A stretch of 64,000 bases of DNA from Lucinisca nassula (Eukaryota; Mollusca; Bivalvia; Lucinida; Lucinidae): NCBI GenBank assembly GCA_963580285.1, contig OY757023.1:130976027-131040026 (forward strand). Reading direction: 5' to 3'. How positions within the stretch are numbered: the stretch's first letter is position 1; each line of letters opens with the position of its first letter. Positions 10,381-22,376 of the stretch are shown here, piece after piece. Both the position numbers and the translations under genes were made by a program. The notes under the pieces were generated by a model. It saw only the letters and a program-made list of their open reading frames with translations. It did no database searches and had not been told where the DNA came from.

Positions 10381-12779
10381 TCGTGTCCAACCAACTCATG
10401 AATATTGGAAAATTGTTTCTCTCAAATAGTTTTGGAGATATAAAGGTCCAAAGTTGAAGGAAATTAACCTTTCAAGGGCCATAACTCGAAACTCAATGAA
10501 GGCAGACAACTCCCATTTTACCCCATGGCACTTGGGTTAAGGGCGCATCATTTGGCACCAAGTATAGCCGATATCATGAAGTCACCTTTGCACCATTTAG
10601 GCACTATCATCCTATTGGTGTCCCGCCAAAACTTGAGGCCCTTATAACTCGCTTTTGTGTATTGCGATTGAGCTGGAATTTCGCATGCTGCTAGTAGACC
10701 TCAGTGCCTAGTGGCTTGCAAAATTTTGTGCCGCTACGAAGCGTATCTTGTGAGTTATAAGCCTTCAAACTTCGAGGAAATTAAAGTTTGTGCCTATTTT
10801 GCGGGAATACGAAATAAGATACAGAAATGCAGCATGTATCCTTCAACAGGCATTTATGTGCCCTACCATCGTGCAAAATCCCGGTAACACTGGGGCACGA
10901 GAAAGTGCCGAAATAAAGGACTCTTTTTTACATTGAGGGCTATGGGAAAAATGAAGAAAACGCCGCTACTCAGCCTAGAGGGCGAATACAATAGCAAGTT
11001 TTACACTGTTAGTCCGTCCCAATAAAGTACGCCCTCGGGCCAAATTACAGATCGCTGCGTACAATAGAGGCCAAGAAAATTGACTTAGAAATTTTGGTGG
11101 TCGGCGTGTTGTGGGTACGAGAATCTCATTTTGGTCACTTTCACGTAAAAGCATGAAAATGGTGCCAAAACGTGCCCATGCGTGTCCAACCAACTCATGA
11201 ATATTGGAAAATTGTTTCTCTCAAATAGTTTTGGAGATATAAGGGTCCAAAGTTGAAGGAAATTGACCTTTCAAGGGCCATAACTCGAAACTCAATGAAG
11301 GCAGACAACTCCCATTTTACCCCATGGCACTTGGGTTAAGGGCGCATCATTTGGCACCAAGTATAGGCCGATATCATGAAGTCACCTTTGCACCATTTAG
11401 GCACTATCATCCTATTGGTGTCCCGCCAAAACTTGAGGCCCTTATAACTCGCTTTTGTGTATTGCGATTGAGCTGAAATTTTGCATGCTGCTAGTAGACC
11501 TCAGTGCCTAGTGGCTTGCAAAATTTTGTGCCGCTACGAAGCGTATCTTGTGAGTTATAAGCCTTCAAACTTCGAGGAAATTAAAGTTTGTGCCTATTTT
11601 GCGGGAATACGAAATAAGATACAGAAATGCAGCATGTATCCTTCAACAGGCATTTATGTGCCCTACCATCGTGCAAAATCCCGGTAACACTGGGGCACGA
11701 GAAAGTGCCGAAATAAAGGACTCTTTTTTACATTGAGGGCTATGGGAAAAATGAAGAAAACGCCGCTACTCAGCCTAGAGGGCGAATACAATAGCAAGTT
11801 TTACACCGTTAGTCCGTCCCAATAAAGTACGCCCCCGGGCCAAATTACAGATCGCTGCGTACAATAGAGGCCAAGAAAATTGACTTAGAAATTTTGGTGG
11901 TCGGCGTGTTGTGGGTACGAGAATCTCATTTTGGTCACTTTCACGTAGAAGCATGAAAATGGTGCCAAAACGTGCCCATGCGTGTCCAACCAACTCATGA
12001 ATATTGGAAAATTGTTTCTCTCAAATAGTTTTGGAGATATAAGGGTCCAAAGTTGAAGGAAATTGACCTTTCAAGGGTCATAACTCGAAACTCAATGAAG
12101 GCAGACAACTCCCATTTTACCCCATGGCACTTGGGTTAAGGGCGCATCATTTGACACCAATTATAGGCCGATATCATGAAGTCACCTTTGCACAATTTAG
12201 GCACTATCATCCTATTGGTGTCCCGCCAAAACTTGAGGCCCTTATAACTCGCTTTTGTGTATTGCGATTGAGCTGAAATTTTGCATGCTGCTAGTAGACC
12301 TCAGTGCCTAGTGGCTTGCAAAATTTTGTGCCGCTACGAAGCGTATCTTGTGAGTTATAAGCCTTCAAACTTCGAGGAAATTAAAGTTTGTGCCAATTTT
12401 GCGGGAATACGAAATAAGATACAGAAATGCAGCATGTATCCTTCAACAGGCATTTATGTGCCCTACCATCGTGCAAAATCCCGGTAACACTGGGGCACGA
12501 GAAAGTGCCGAAATAAAGGACTCTTTTTTACATTGAGGGCTATGGGAAAAATGAAGAAAACGCCGCTACTCAGCCTAGAGGGCGAATACAATAGCAAGTT
12601 TTACACCGTTAGTCCGTCCCAATAAAGTACGCCCTCGGGCCAAATTACAGATCGCTGCGTACAATAGAGGCCAAGAAAATTGACTTAGAAATTTTGGTGG
12701 TCGGCGTGTTGTGGGTACGAGAATCTCATTTTGGTCACTTTCACGTAGAAGCATGAAAATGGTGCCAAAACGTGCCCAT
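10381..12779 (+). repeat. Three-unit tandem duplication, right copy (2399 bp)
   Basis: This is the second copy of the block at 7982-10380 and repeats its rare-variant chain in the same order. The chain ends after GTGCCAATTTT (12395). The CCATTCGTG variant expected at about 12780 is absent (CCATGCGTG there), which sets the right breakpoint between about 12396 and 12780. The apparent lack of private mutations points to a recent event. Confidence 0.9.
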
Positions 12780-12798
12780 GCGTGTCCAACCAACTCAT

Positions 12799-15700
12799 GA
12801 ATATTGGAAAATTGTTTCTCTCAAATACTTTTGGAGATATAAGGGTCCAAAGTTGAAGGAAATTGACCTTTCAAGGGCCATAACTCGAAACTCAATGAAG
12901 GCAGACAACTCCCATTTTACCCCATGGCACTTGGGTTAAGGGCGCATCATTTGGCACCAATTATAGGCCGATATCATGAAGTCACCTTTGCACCATTTAG
13001 GCACTATCATCCTATTGGTGTCCCGCCAACACTTGAGGCCCTTATAACTCGCTTTTGTGTATTGCGATTGAGCTGAAATTTTGCATGCTGCTAGTAGACC
13101 TCAGTGCCTAGTGGCTTGCAAAATTTTGTGCCGCTACGAAGCGTATCTTGTGAGTTATAAGCCTTCAAACTTCGAGGAAATTAAAGTTTGTGCCTATTTT
13201 GCGGGAATACGAAATAAGATACAGAAATGCAGTATGTATCCTTCAACAGGCATTTATGTGCCCTACCATCGTGCAAAATTCCGGTAACACTGGGGCACGA
13301 GAAAGTGCCGAAATAAAGGACTCTTTTTTACATTGAGGGCTATGGGAAAAATGAAGAAAACGCCGCTACTCAGCCTAGAGGGCGAATACAATAGCAAGTT
13401 TTACACCGTTAGTCCGTCCCAATAAAGTACGCCCTCGGGCCAAATTACAGATCGCTGCGTACAATAGAGGCCAAGAAAATTGACTTAGAAATTTTGGTGG
13501 TCGGCGTGTTGTGGGTACGAGAATCTCATTTTGGTCACTTTCACGTAGAAGCATGAAAATGGTTCCAAAACGTGCCCATGCGTGTCCAACCAACTCATGA
13601 ATATTGGAAAATTGTTTCTCTCAAATAGTTTTGGAGATATAAGGGTCCAAAGTTGAAGGAAATTGACCTTTCAAGGGCCATAACTCGAAACTCAATGAAG
13701 GCAGACAACTCCCATTTTACCCCATGGCACTTGGGTTAAGGGCGCATCATTTGGCACCAATTATAGGCCGATATCATGAAGTCACCTTTGCACCATTTAG
13801 GCACTATCATCCTATTGGTGTCCCGCCAAAACTTGAGGCCCTTATAACTCGCTTTTGTGTATTGCGATTGAGCTGAAATTTTGCATGCTGCTAGTAGACC
13901 TCAGTGCCTAGTGGCTTGCAAAATTTTGTGCCGCTACGAAGCGTATCTTGTGAGTTATAAGCCTTCAAACTTCGAGGAAATTAAAGTTTGTGCCTATTTT
14001 GCGGGAATACGAAATAAGATACAGAAATGCAGTATGTATCCTTCAACAGGCATTTATGTGCCCTACCATCGTGCAAAATCCCGGTAACACTGGGGCACGA
14101 GAAAGTGCCGAAATAAAGGACTCTTTTTTACATTGAGGACTATGGGAAAAATGAAGAAAACGCCGCTACTCAGCCTAGAGGGCGAATACAATAGCAAGTT
14201 TTACACCGTTAGTCCGTCCCAATAAAGTACGCCCTCGGGCCAAATTACAGATCGCTGCGTACAATAGAGGCCAAGAAAATTGACTTAGAAATTTTGGTGG
14301 TCGGCGTGTTGTGGGTACGAGAATCTCATTTTGGTCACTTTCACGTAGAAGCATGAAAATGGTGCCAAAACGTGCCCATGCGTGTTCAACCAACTCATGA
14401 ATATTGGAAAATTGTTTCTCTCAAATAGTTTTGGAGATATAAGGGTCCAAAGTTGAAGGAAATTGACCTTTCAAGGGCCATAACTCGAAACTCAATGAAG
14501 GCAGACAACTCCCATTTTACCCCATGGCACTTGGGTTAAGGGCGCATCATTTGGCACCAATTATAGGCCGATATCATGAAGTCACCTTTGCACCATTTAG
14601 GCACTATCATCCTATTGGTGTCCCGCCAAAACTTGAGGCCCTTATAACTCGCTTTTGTGTATTGCGATTGAGCTGAAATTTTGCATGCTGCTAGTAGACC
14701 TCAGTGCCTAGTGGCTTACAAAATTTTGTGCCGCTACGAAGCGTATCTTGTGAGTTATAAGCCTTCAAACTTCGAGGAAATTAAAGTTTGTGCCTATTTT
14801 GCGGGAATACGAAATAAGATACAGAAATGCAGCATGTATCCTTCAACAGGCATTTATGTGCCCTACCATCGTGCAAAATCCCGGTAACACTGGGGCACGA
14901 GAAAGTGCCGAAATAAAGGACTCTTTTTTACATTGAGGGCTATGGGAAAAATGAAGAAAACGCCGCTACTCAGCCTAGAGGGCGAATACAATAGCAAGTT
15001 TTACACCGTTAGTCCGTCCCAATAAAGTACGCCCTCGGGCCAAATTACAGATCGCTGCGTACAATAGAGGCCAAGAAAATTGACTTAGAAATTTTGGTGG
15101 TCGGCGTGTTGTGGGTACGAGAATCTCATTTTGGTCACTTTCACGTAGAAGCATGAAAATGGTGCCAAAACGTGCCCATGCGTGTCCAACCAACTCATGA
15201 ATATTGGAAAATTGTTTCTCTCAAATAGTTTTGGAGATATAAGGGTCCAAAGTTGAAGGAAATTGACCTTTCAAGGGCCATAACTCGAAACTCAATGAAG
15301 GCAGACAACTCCCATTTTACCCCATGGCACTTGGGTTAAAGGCGCATCATTTGGCACCAATTATAGGCCGATATCATGAAGTCACCTTTGCACCATTTAG
15401 GCACTATCATCCTATTGGTGTCCCGCCAAAACTTGAGGCCCTTATAACTCGCTTTTGTGTATTGCGATTGAGCTGAAATTTTGCATGCTGCTAGTAGACC
15501 TCAGTGCCTAGTGGCTTGCACAATTTTGTGCCGCTACGAAGCGTATCTTGTGAGTTATAAGCCTTCAAACTTCGAGGAAATTAAAGTTTGTGCCTATTTT
15601 GCGGGAATACGAAATAAGATACAGAAATGCAGCATGTATCCTTCAACAGGCATTTATGTGCCCTACCATCGTGCAAAATCCCGGTAACACTGGGGCACGA

Positions 15701-17598
15701 GAAAGTGCCGAAATAAAGGACTCTTTTTTACATTGAGGGCTATGGGAAAAATGAAGAAAACGCCGCTACTCAGCCTAGAGGGCGAATACAATAGCAAGTT
15801 TTACACCGTTAGTCCGTCCCAATAAAGTACTCCCTCGGGCCAAATTACAGATCGCTGCGTACAATAGAGGCCAAGAAAATTGACTTAGAAATTTTGGTGG
15901 TCGGCGTGTTGTGGGTACGAGAATCTCATTTTGGTCACTTTCACGTAGAAGCATGAAAATGGTGCCAAAACGTGCCCATGCGTGTCCAACCAACTCATGA
16001 ATATTGGAAAATTGTTTCTCTCAAATAGTTTTGGAGATATAAGGGTCCAAAGTTGAAGGAAATTGACCTTTCAAGGGCCATAACTCGAAACTCAATGAAG
16101 GCAGACAACTCCCATTTTACCCCATGGCACTTGGGTTAAGGGCGCATCATTTGGCACCAATTATAGGCCGATATCATGAAGTCACCTTTGCACCATTTAG
16201 GCACTATCATCCTATTGGTGTCCCGCCAAAACTTGAGGCCCTTATAACTCGCTTTTGTGTATTGCGATTGAGCTGAAATTTTGCATGCTGCTAGTAGACC
16301 TCAGTGCCTAGTGGTTTGCAAAATTTTATGCCGCTACGAAGCGTATCTTGTGAGTTATAAGCCTTCAAACTTCGAGGAAATTAAAGTTTGTGCCTATTTT
16401 GCGGGAATACGAAATAAGATACAGAAATGCAGCATGTATCCTTCAACAGGCATTTATGTGCCCTACCATCGTGCAAAATCCCGGTAACACTGGGGCACGA
16501 GAAAGTGCCGAAATAAAGGACTCTTTTTTACATTGAGGGCTATGGGAAAAATGAAGAAAACGCCGCTACTCAGCCTAGAGGGCGAATACAATAGCAAGTT
16601 TTACACCGTTAGTCCGTCCCAATAAAGTACGCCCTCGGGCCAAATTACAGATCGCTGCGTACAATAGAGGCCAAGAAAATTGACTTAGAAATTTTGGTGG
16701 TCGGCGTGTTGTGGGTACGAGAATCTCATTTTGGTCACTTTCACGTAGAAGCATGAAAATGGTGCCAAAACGTGCCCATGCGTGTCCAACCAACTCATGA
16801 ATATTGGAAAATTGTTTCTCTCAAATAGTTTTGGAGATATAAGGGTCCAAAGTTGAAGGAAATTGACCTTTCAAGGGCCATAACTCGAAACTCAATGAAG
16901 GCAGACAACTCCCATTTTACCCCATGGCACTTGGGTTAAGGGCGCATCATTTGGCACCAATTATAGGCCGATATCATGAAGTCACCTTTGCACCATTTAG
17001 GCACTATCATCCTATTGGTGTCCCGCCAAAACTTGAGGCCCTTATAACTCGCTTTTGTGTATTGCGATTGAGCTGAAATTTTGCATGCTGCTAGTAGACC
17101 TCAGTGCCTAGTGGTTTGCAAAATTTTGTGCCGCTACGAAGCGTATCTTGTGAGTTATAAGCCTTCAAACTTCGAGGAAATTAAAGTTTGTGCCTATTTT
17201 GCGGGAATACGAAATAAGATACAGAAATGCAGCATGTATTCTTCAACAGGCATTTATGTGCCCTACCATCGTGCAAAATCCCGGTAACACTGGGGCACGA
17301 GAAAGTGCCGAAATAAAGGACTCTTTTTTACATTGAGGGCTATGGGAAAAATGAAGAAAACGCCGCTACTCAGCCTAGAGGGCGAATACAATAGCAAGTT
17401 TTACACCGTTAGTCCGTCCCAATAAAGTACGCCCTCGGGCCAAATTACAGATCGCTGCGTACAATAGAGGCCAAGAAAATTGACTTAGAAATTTTGGTGG
17501 TCGGCGTGTTGTGGGTACGAGAATCTCATTTTGGTCACTTTCACGTAGAAGCATGAAAATGGTGCCAAAACGTGCCCATGCGTGTCCAACCAACTCAT
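12799..17598 (+). repeat. Satellite sub-block: units 17-22, near consensus
   Basis: Six units with few private changes. Units 17 and 18 share GCAGTATG. Unit 19 has GGCTTACAAA. Unit 20 (15199-15998) is an 'X-type' unit with TTAAAGGCGC, CACAATTTT and AGTACTCCCTC, the same trio seen in units 25 and 31. Units 21 and 22 share GTGGTTTGC. No gene is present. Confidence 0.8.
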
Positions 17599-20500
17599 GA
17601 ATATTGGAAAATTGTTTCTCTCAAATACTTTTGGAGATATAAGGGTCCAAAGTTGAAGGAAATTGACCTTTCAAGGGCCATAACTCGAAACTCAATGAAG
17701 GCAGACAACTCCCATTTTACCCCATGGCACTTGGGTTAAAGGCGCATCATTTGGCACCAATTATAGGCCGATATCATGAAGTCACCTTTGCCCATTTAGG
17801 CACTATCATCCTATTGGTGTCCCGCCAAAACTTGAGGCCATTATAACTCGCTTTTGTGTATTGCGATTGAGCTGAAATTTTGCATGCTGCTAGTAGACCT
17901 CAGTGCCTAGTGGCTTGCACAATTTTGTGCCGCTACGAAGCGTATCTTGTGAGTTATAAGCCTTCAAACTTCGAGGAAATTAAAGTTTGTGCCTATTTTG
18001 CGGGAATACGAAATAAGATACAGAAATGCAGCATGTATCCTTCAACAGGCATTTATGTGCCCTACCATCGTGCAAAATCCCGGTAACACTGGGGCACGAG
18101 AAAGTGCCGAAATAAAGGACTCTTTTTTACATTGAGGGCTATGGGAAAAATGAAGAAAACGCCGCTACTCAGCCTAGAGGGCGAATACAATAGCAAGTTT
18201 TACACCGTTAGTCCGTCCCAATAAAGTACGCCCTCGGGCCAAATTACAGATCGCTGCGTACAATAGAGGCCAAGAAAATTGACTTAGAAATTTTGGTGGT
18301 CGGCGTGTTGTGGGTACGAGAATCTCATTTTGGTCACTTTCACGTAGAAGCATGAAAATGGTGCCAAAACGTGCCCATGCGTGTCCAACCAACTCATGAA
18401 TATTGGAAAATTGTTTCTCTCAAATAGTTTTGGAGATATAAGGGTCCAAAGTTGAAGGAAATTGACCTTTCAATGGCCATAACTCGAAACTCAATGAAGG
18501 CAGACAACTCCCATTTTACCCCATGGCACTTGGGTTAAGGGCGCATCATTTGGCACCAATTATAGGCCGATATCATGAAGTCACCTTTGCACCATTTAGG
18601 CACTATCATCCTATTGGTGTCCCGCCAAAACTTGAGGCCCTTATAACTCGCTTTTGTGTATTGCGATTGAGCTGAAATTTTGCATGCTGCTAGTAGACCT
18701 CAGTGCCTAGTGGCTTGCAAAATTTTGTGCCGCTACGAAGCGTATCTTGTGAGTTATAAGCCTTCAAACTTCGAGGAAATTAAAGTTTGTGCCTATTTTG
18801 CGGGAATACGAAATAAGATACAGAAATGCAGCATGTATCCTTCAACAGGCATTTATGTGCCCTACCATCGTGCAAAATCCCGGTAACACTGGGGCACGAG
18901 AAAGTGCCGAAATAAAGGACTCTTTTTTACATTGAGGGCTATGGGAAAAATGAAGAAAACGCCGCTACTCAGCCTAGAGGGCGAATACAATAGCAAGTTT
19001 TACACCGTTAGTCCGTCCCAATAAAGTACGCCCTCGGGCCAAATTACAGATCGCTGCGTACAATAGAGGCCAAGAAAATTGACTTAGAAATTTTGGTGGT
19101 CGGCGTGTTGTGGGTACGAGAATCTCATTTTGGTCACTTTCACGTAGAAGCATGAAAATGGTGCCAAAACGTGCCCATGCGTGTCCAACCAACTCATGAA
19201 TATTGGAAAATTGTTTCTCTCAAATAGTTTTGGAGATATAAGGGTCCAAAGTTGAAGGAAATTGACCTTTCAAGGGCCATAACTCGAAACTCAATGAAGG
19301 CAGACAACTCCCATTTTACCCCATGGCACTTGGGTTAAAGGCGCATCATTTGGCACCAATTATAGGCCGATATCATGAAGTCACCTTTGCACCATTTAGG
19401 CACTATCATCCTATTGGTGTCCCGCCAAAACTTGAGGCCCTTATAACTCGCTTTTGTGTATTGCGATTGAGCTGAAATTTTGCATGCTGCTAGTAGACCT
19501 CAGTGCCTAGTGGCTTGCACAATTTTGTGCCGCTACGAAGCGTATATTGTGAGTTATAAGCCTTCAAACTTCGAGGAAATTAAAGTTTGTGCCTATTTTG
19601 CGGGAATACGAAATAAGATACAGAAATGCAGCATGTATCCTTCAACAGGCATTTATGTGCCCTACCATCGTGCAAAATCCCGGTAACACTGGGGCACGAG
19701 AAAGTGCCGAAATAAAGGACTCTTTTTTACATTGAGGGCTATGGGAAAAATGAAGAAAACGCCGCTACTCAGCCTAGAGGGCGAATACAATAGCAAGTTT
19801 TACACCGTTAGTCCGTCCCAATAAAGTACTCCCTCGGGCCAAATTACAGATCGCTGCGTACAATAGAGGCCAAGAAAATTGACTTAGAAATTTTGGTGGT
19901 CGGCGTGTTGTGGGTACGAGAATCTCATTTTGGTCACTTTCACGTAGAAGCATGAAAATGGTGCCAAAACGTGCCCATGCGTGTCCAACCAACTCATGAA
20001 TATTGGAAAATTGTTTCTCTCAAATAGTTTTGGAGATATAAGGGTCCAAAGTTGAAGGAAATTGACCTTTCAAGGGCCATAACTCGAAACTCAATGAAGG
20101 CAGACAACTCCCATTTTACCCCATGGCACTTGGGTTAAGGGCGCATCATTTGGCACCAATTATAGGCCGATATCATGAAGTCACCTTTGCACCATTTAGG
20201 CACGCCAAAACTTGAGGCCCTTATAACTCGCTTTTGTGTATTGCGATTGAGCTGAAATTTTGCATGCTGCTAGTAGACCTCAGTGCCTAGTGGCTTGCAA
20301 AATTTTGTGCCGCTACGAAGCGTATCTTGTGAGTTATAAGCCTTCAAACTTCGAGGAAATTAAAGTTTGTGCCTATTTTGCGGGAATACGAAATAAGATA
20401 CAGAAATGCAGCATGTATCCTTCAACAGGCATTTATGTGCCCTACCATCGTGCAAAATCCCGGTAACACTGGGGCACGAGAAAGTGCCGAAATAAAGGAC

Positions 20501-22376
20501 TCTTTTTTACATTGAGGGCTATGGGAAAAATGAAGAAAACGCCGCTACTCAGCCTAGAGGGCGAATACAATAGCAAGTTTTACACCGTTAGTCCGTCCCA
20601 ATAAAGTACGCCCTCGGGCCAAATTACAGATCGCTGCGTACAATAGAGGCCAAGAAAATTGACTTAGAAATTTTGGTGGTCGGCGTGTTGTGGGTACGAG
20701 AATCTCATTTTGGTCACTTTCACGTAGAAGCATGAAAATGGTGCCAAAACGTGCCCATGCGTGTCCAACCAACTCATGAATATTGGAAAATTGTTTCTCT
20801 CAAATAGTTTTGGAGATATAAGGGTCCAAAGTTGAAGGAAATTGACCTTTCAAGGGCCATAACTCGAAACTCAATGAAGGCAGACAACTCCCATTTTACC
20901 CCATGGCACTTGGGTTTAAGGCGCATCATTTGGCACCAATTATAGGCCGATATCATGAAGTCACCTTTGCCCATTTAGGCACTATCATCCTATTGGTGTC
21001 CCGCCAAAACTTGAGGCCATTATAACTCGCTTTTGTGTATTGCGATTGAGCTGAAATTTTGCATGCTGCTAGTAGACCTCAGTGCCTAGTGGCTTGCAAA
21101 ATTTTGTGCCGCTACGAAGCGTATCTTGTGAGTTATAAGCCTTCAAACTTCGAGGAAATTAAAGTTTGTGCCTATTTTGCGGGAATACGAAATAAGATAC
21201 AGAAATGCAGCATGTATCCTTCAACAGGCATTTATGTGCCCTACCATCGTGCAAAATCCCGGTAACACTGGGGCACGAGAAAGTGCCGAAATAAAGGACT
21301 CTTTTTTACATTGAGGGCTATGGGAAAAATGAAGAAAACGCCGCTACTCAGCCTAGAGGGCGAATACAATAGCAAGTTTTACACCGTTAGTCCGTCCCAA
21401 TAAAGTACGCCCTCGGGCCAAATTACAGATCGCTGCGTACAATAGAGGCCAAGAAAATTGACTTAGAAATTTTGGTGGTCGGCGTGTTGTGGGTACGAGA
21501 ATCTCATTTTGGTCACTTTCACGTAGAAGCATGAAAATGGTGCCAAAACGTGCCCATGCGTGTCCAACCAACTCATGAATATTGGAAAATTGTTTCTCTC
21601 AAATAGTTTTGGAGATATAAGGGTCCAAAGTTGAAGGAAATTGACCTTTCAAGGGCCATAACTCGAAACTCAATGAAGGCAGACAACTCCCATTTTACCC
21701 CATGGCACTTGGGTTAAGGGCGCATCATTTGGCACCAATTATAGGCCGATATCATGAAGTCACCTTTGCACCATTTAGGCACTATCATCCTATTGGTGTC
21801 CCGCCAAAACTTGAGGCCCTTATAACTCGCTTTTGTGTATTGCGATTGAGCTGAAATTTTGCATGCTGTTAGTAGACCTCAGTGCCTAGTGGCTTGCAAA
21901 ATTTTGTGCCGCTACGAAGCGTATCTTGTGAGTTATAAGCCTTCAAACTTCGAGGAAATTAAAGTTAGTGCCTATTTTGCGGGAATACGAAATAAGATAC
22001 AGAAATGCAGCATGTATCCTTCAACAGGCATTTATGTGCCCTACCATCGTGCAAAATCCCGGTAACACTGGGGCACGAGAAAGTGCCGAAATAAAGGACT
22101 CTTTTTTACATTGAGGGCTATGGGAAAAATGAAGAAAACGCCGCTACTCAGCCTAGAGGGCGAATACAATAGCAAGTTTTACACCGTTAGTCCATCCCAA
22201 TAAAGTACGCCCTCGGGCCAAATTACAGATCGCTGCGTACAATAGAGGCCAAGAAAATTGACTTAGAAATTTTGGTGGTCGGCGTGTTGTGGGTACGAGA
22301 ATCTCATTTTGGTCACTTTCACGTAGAAGCATGAAAATGGTGCCAAAACGTGCCCATGCGTGTTCAACCAACTCAT
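17599..22376 (+). repeat. Higher-order block, copy 1 (units 23-28)
   Basis: Unit order by subtype is Y, plain, X, plain, Y', Z. Y (unit 23) has TTGCCCATTT, GAGGCCATTA and CACAATTTT. X (unit 25) has TTAAAGGCGC, CACAATTTT and AGTACTCCCTC. Y' (unit 27) has TTGCCCATTT and GAGGCCATTA with CAAAATTTT. Z (unit 28) has GCTGTTAGTAG, GTCCATCCC and GTGTTCAACC. The same order follows in 22377-27974. Unit 26 carries a 20-bp deletion not found in the second copy. Confidence 0.75.
19998..20777 (+). repeat. Deleted monomer, unit 26 (780 bp)
   Basis: Relative to the 800-bp unit, 20 bases between CATTTAGGCAC and GCCAAAACTTG are missing (junction 20203/20204). The lost sequence corresponds to unit positions about 206-225. 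It includes ATCATCCTATTGG, the same 13-mer that is duplicated around the SINE in unit 56. There is at most a one-base junction homology. Confidence 0.9.
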
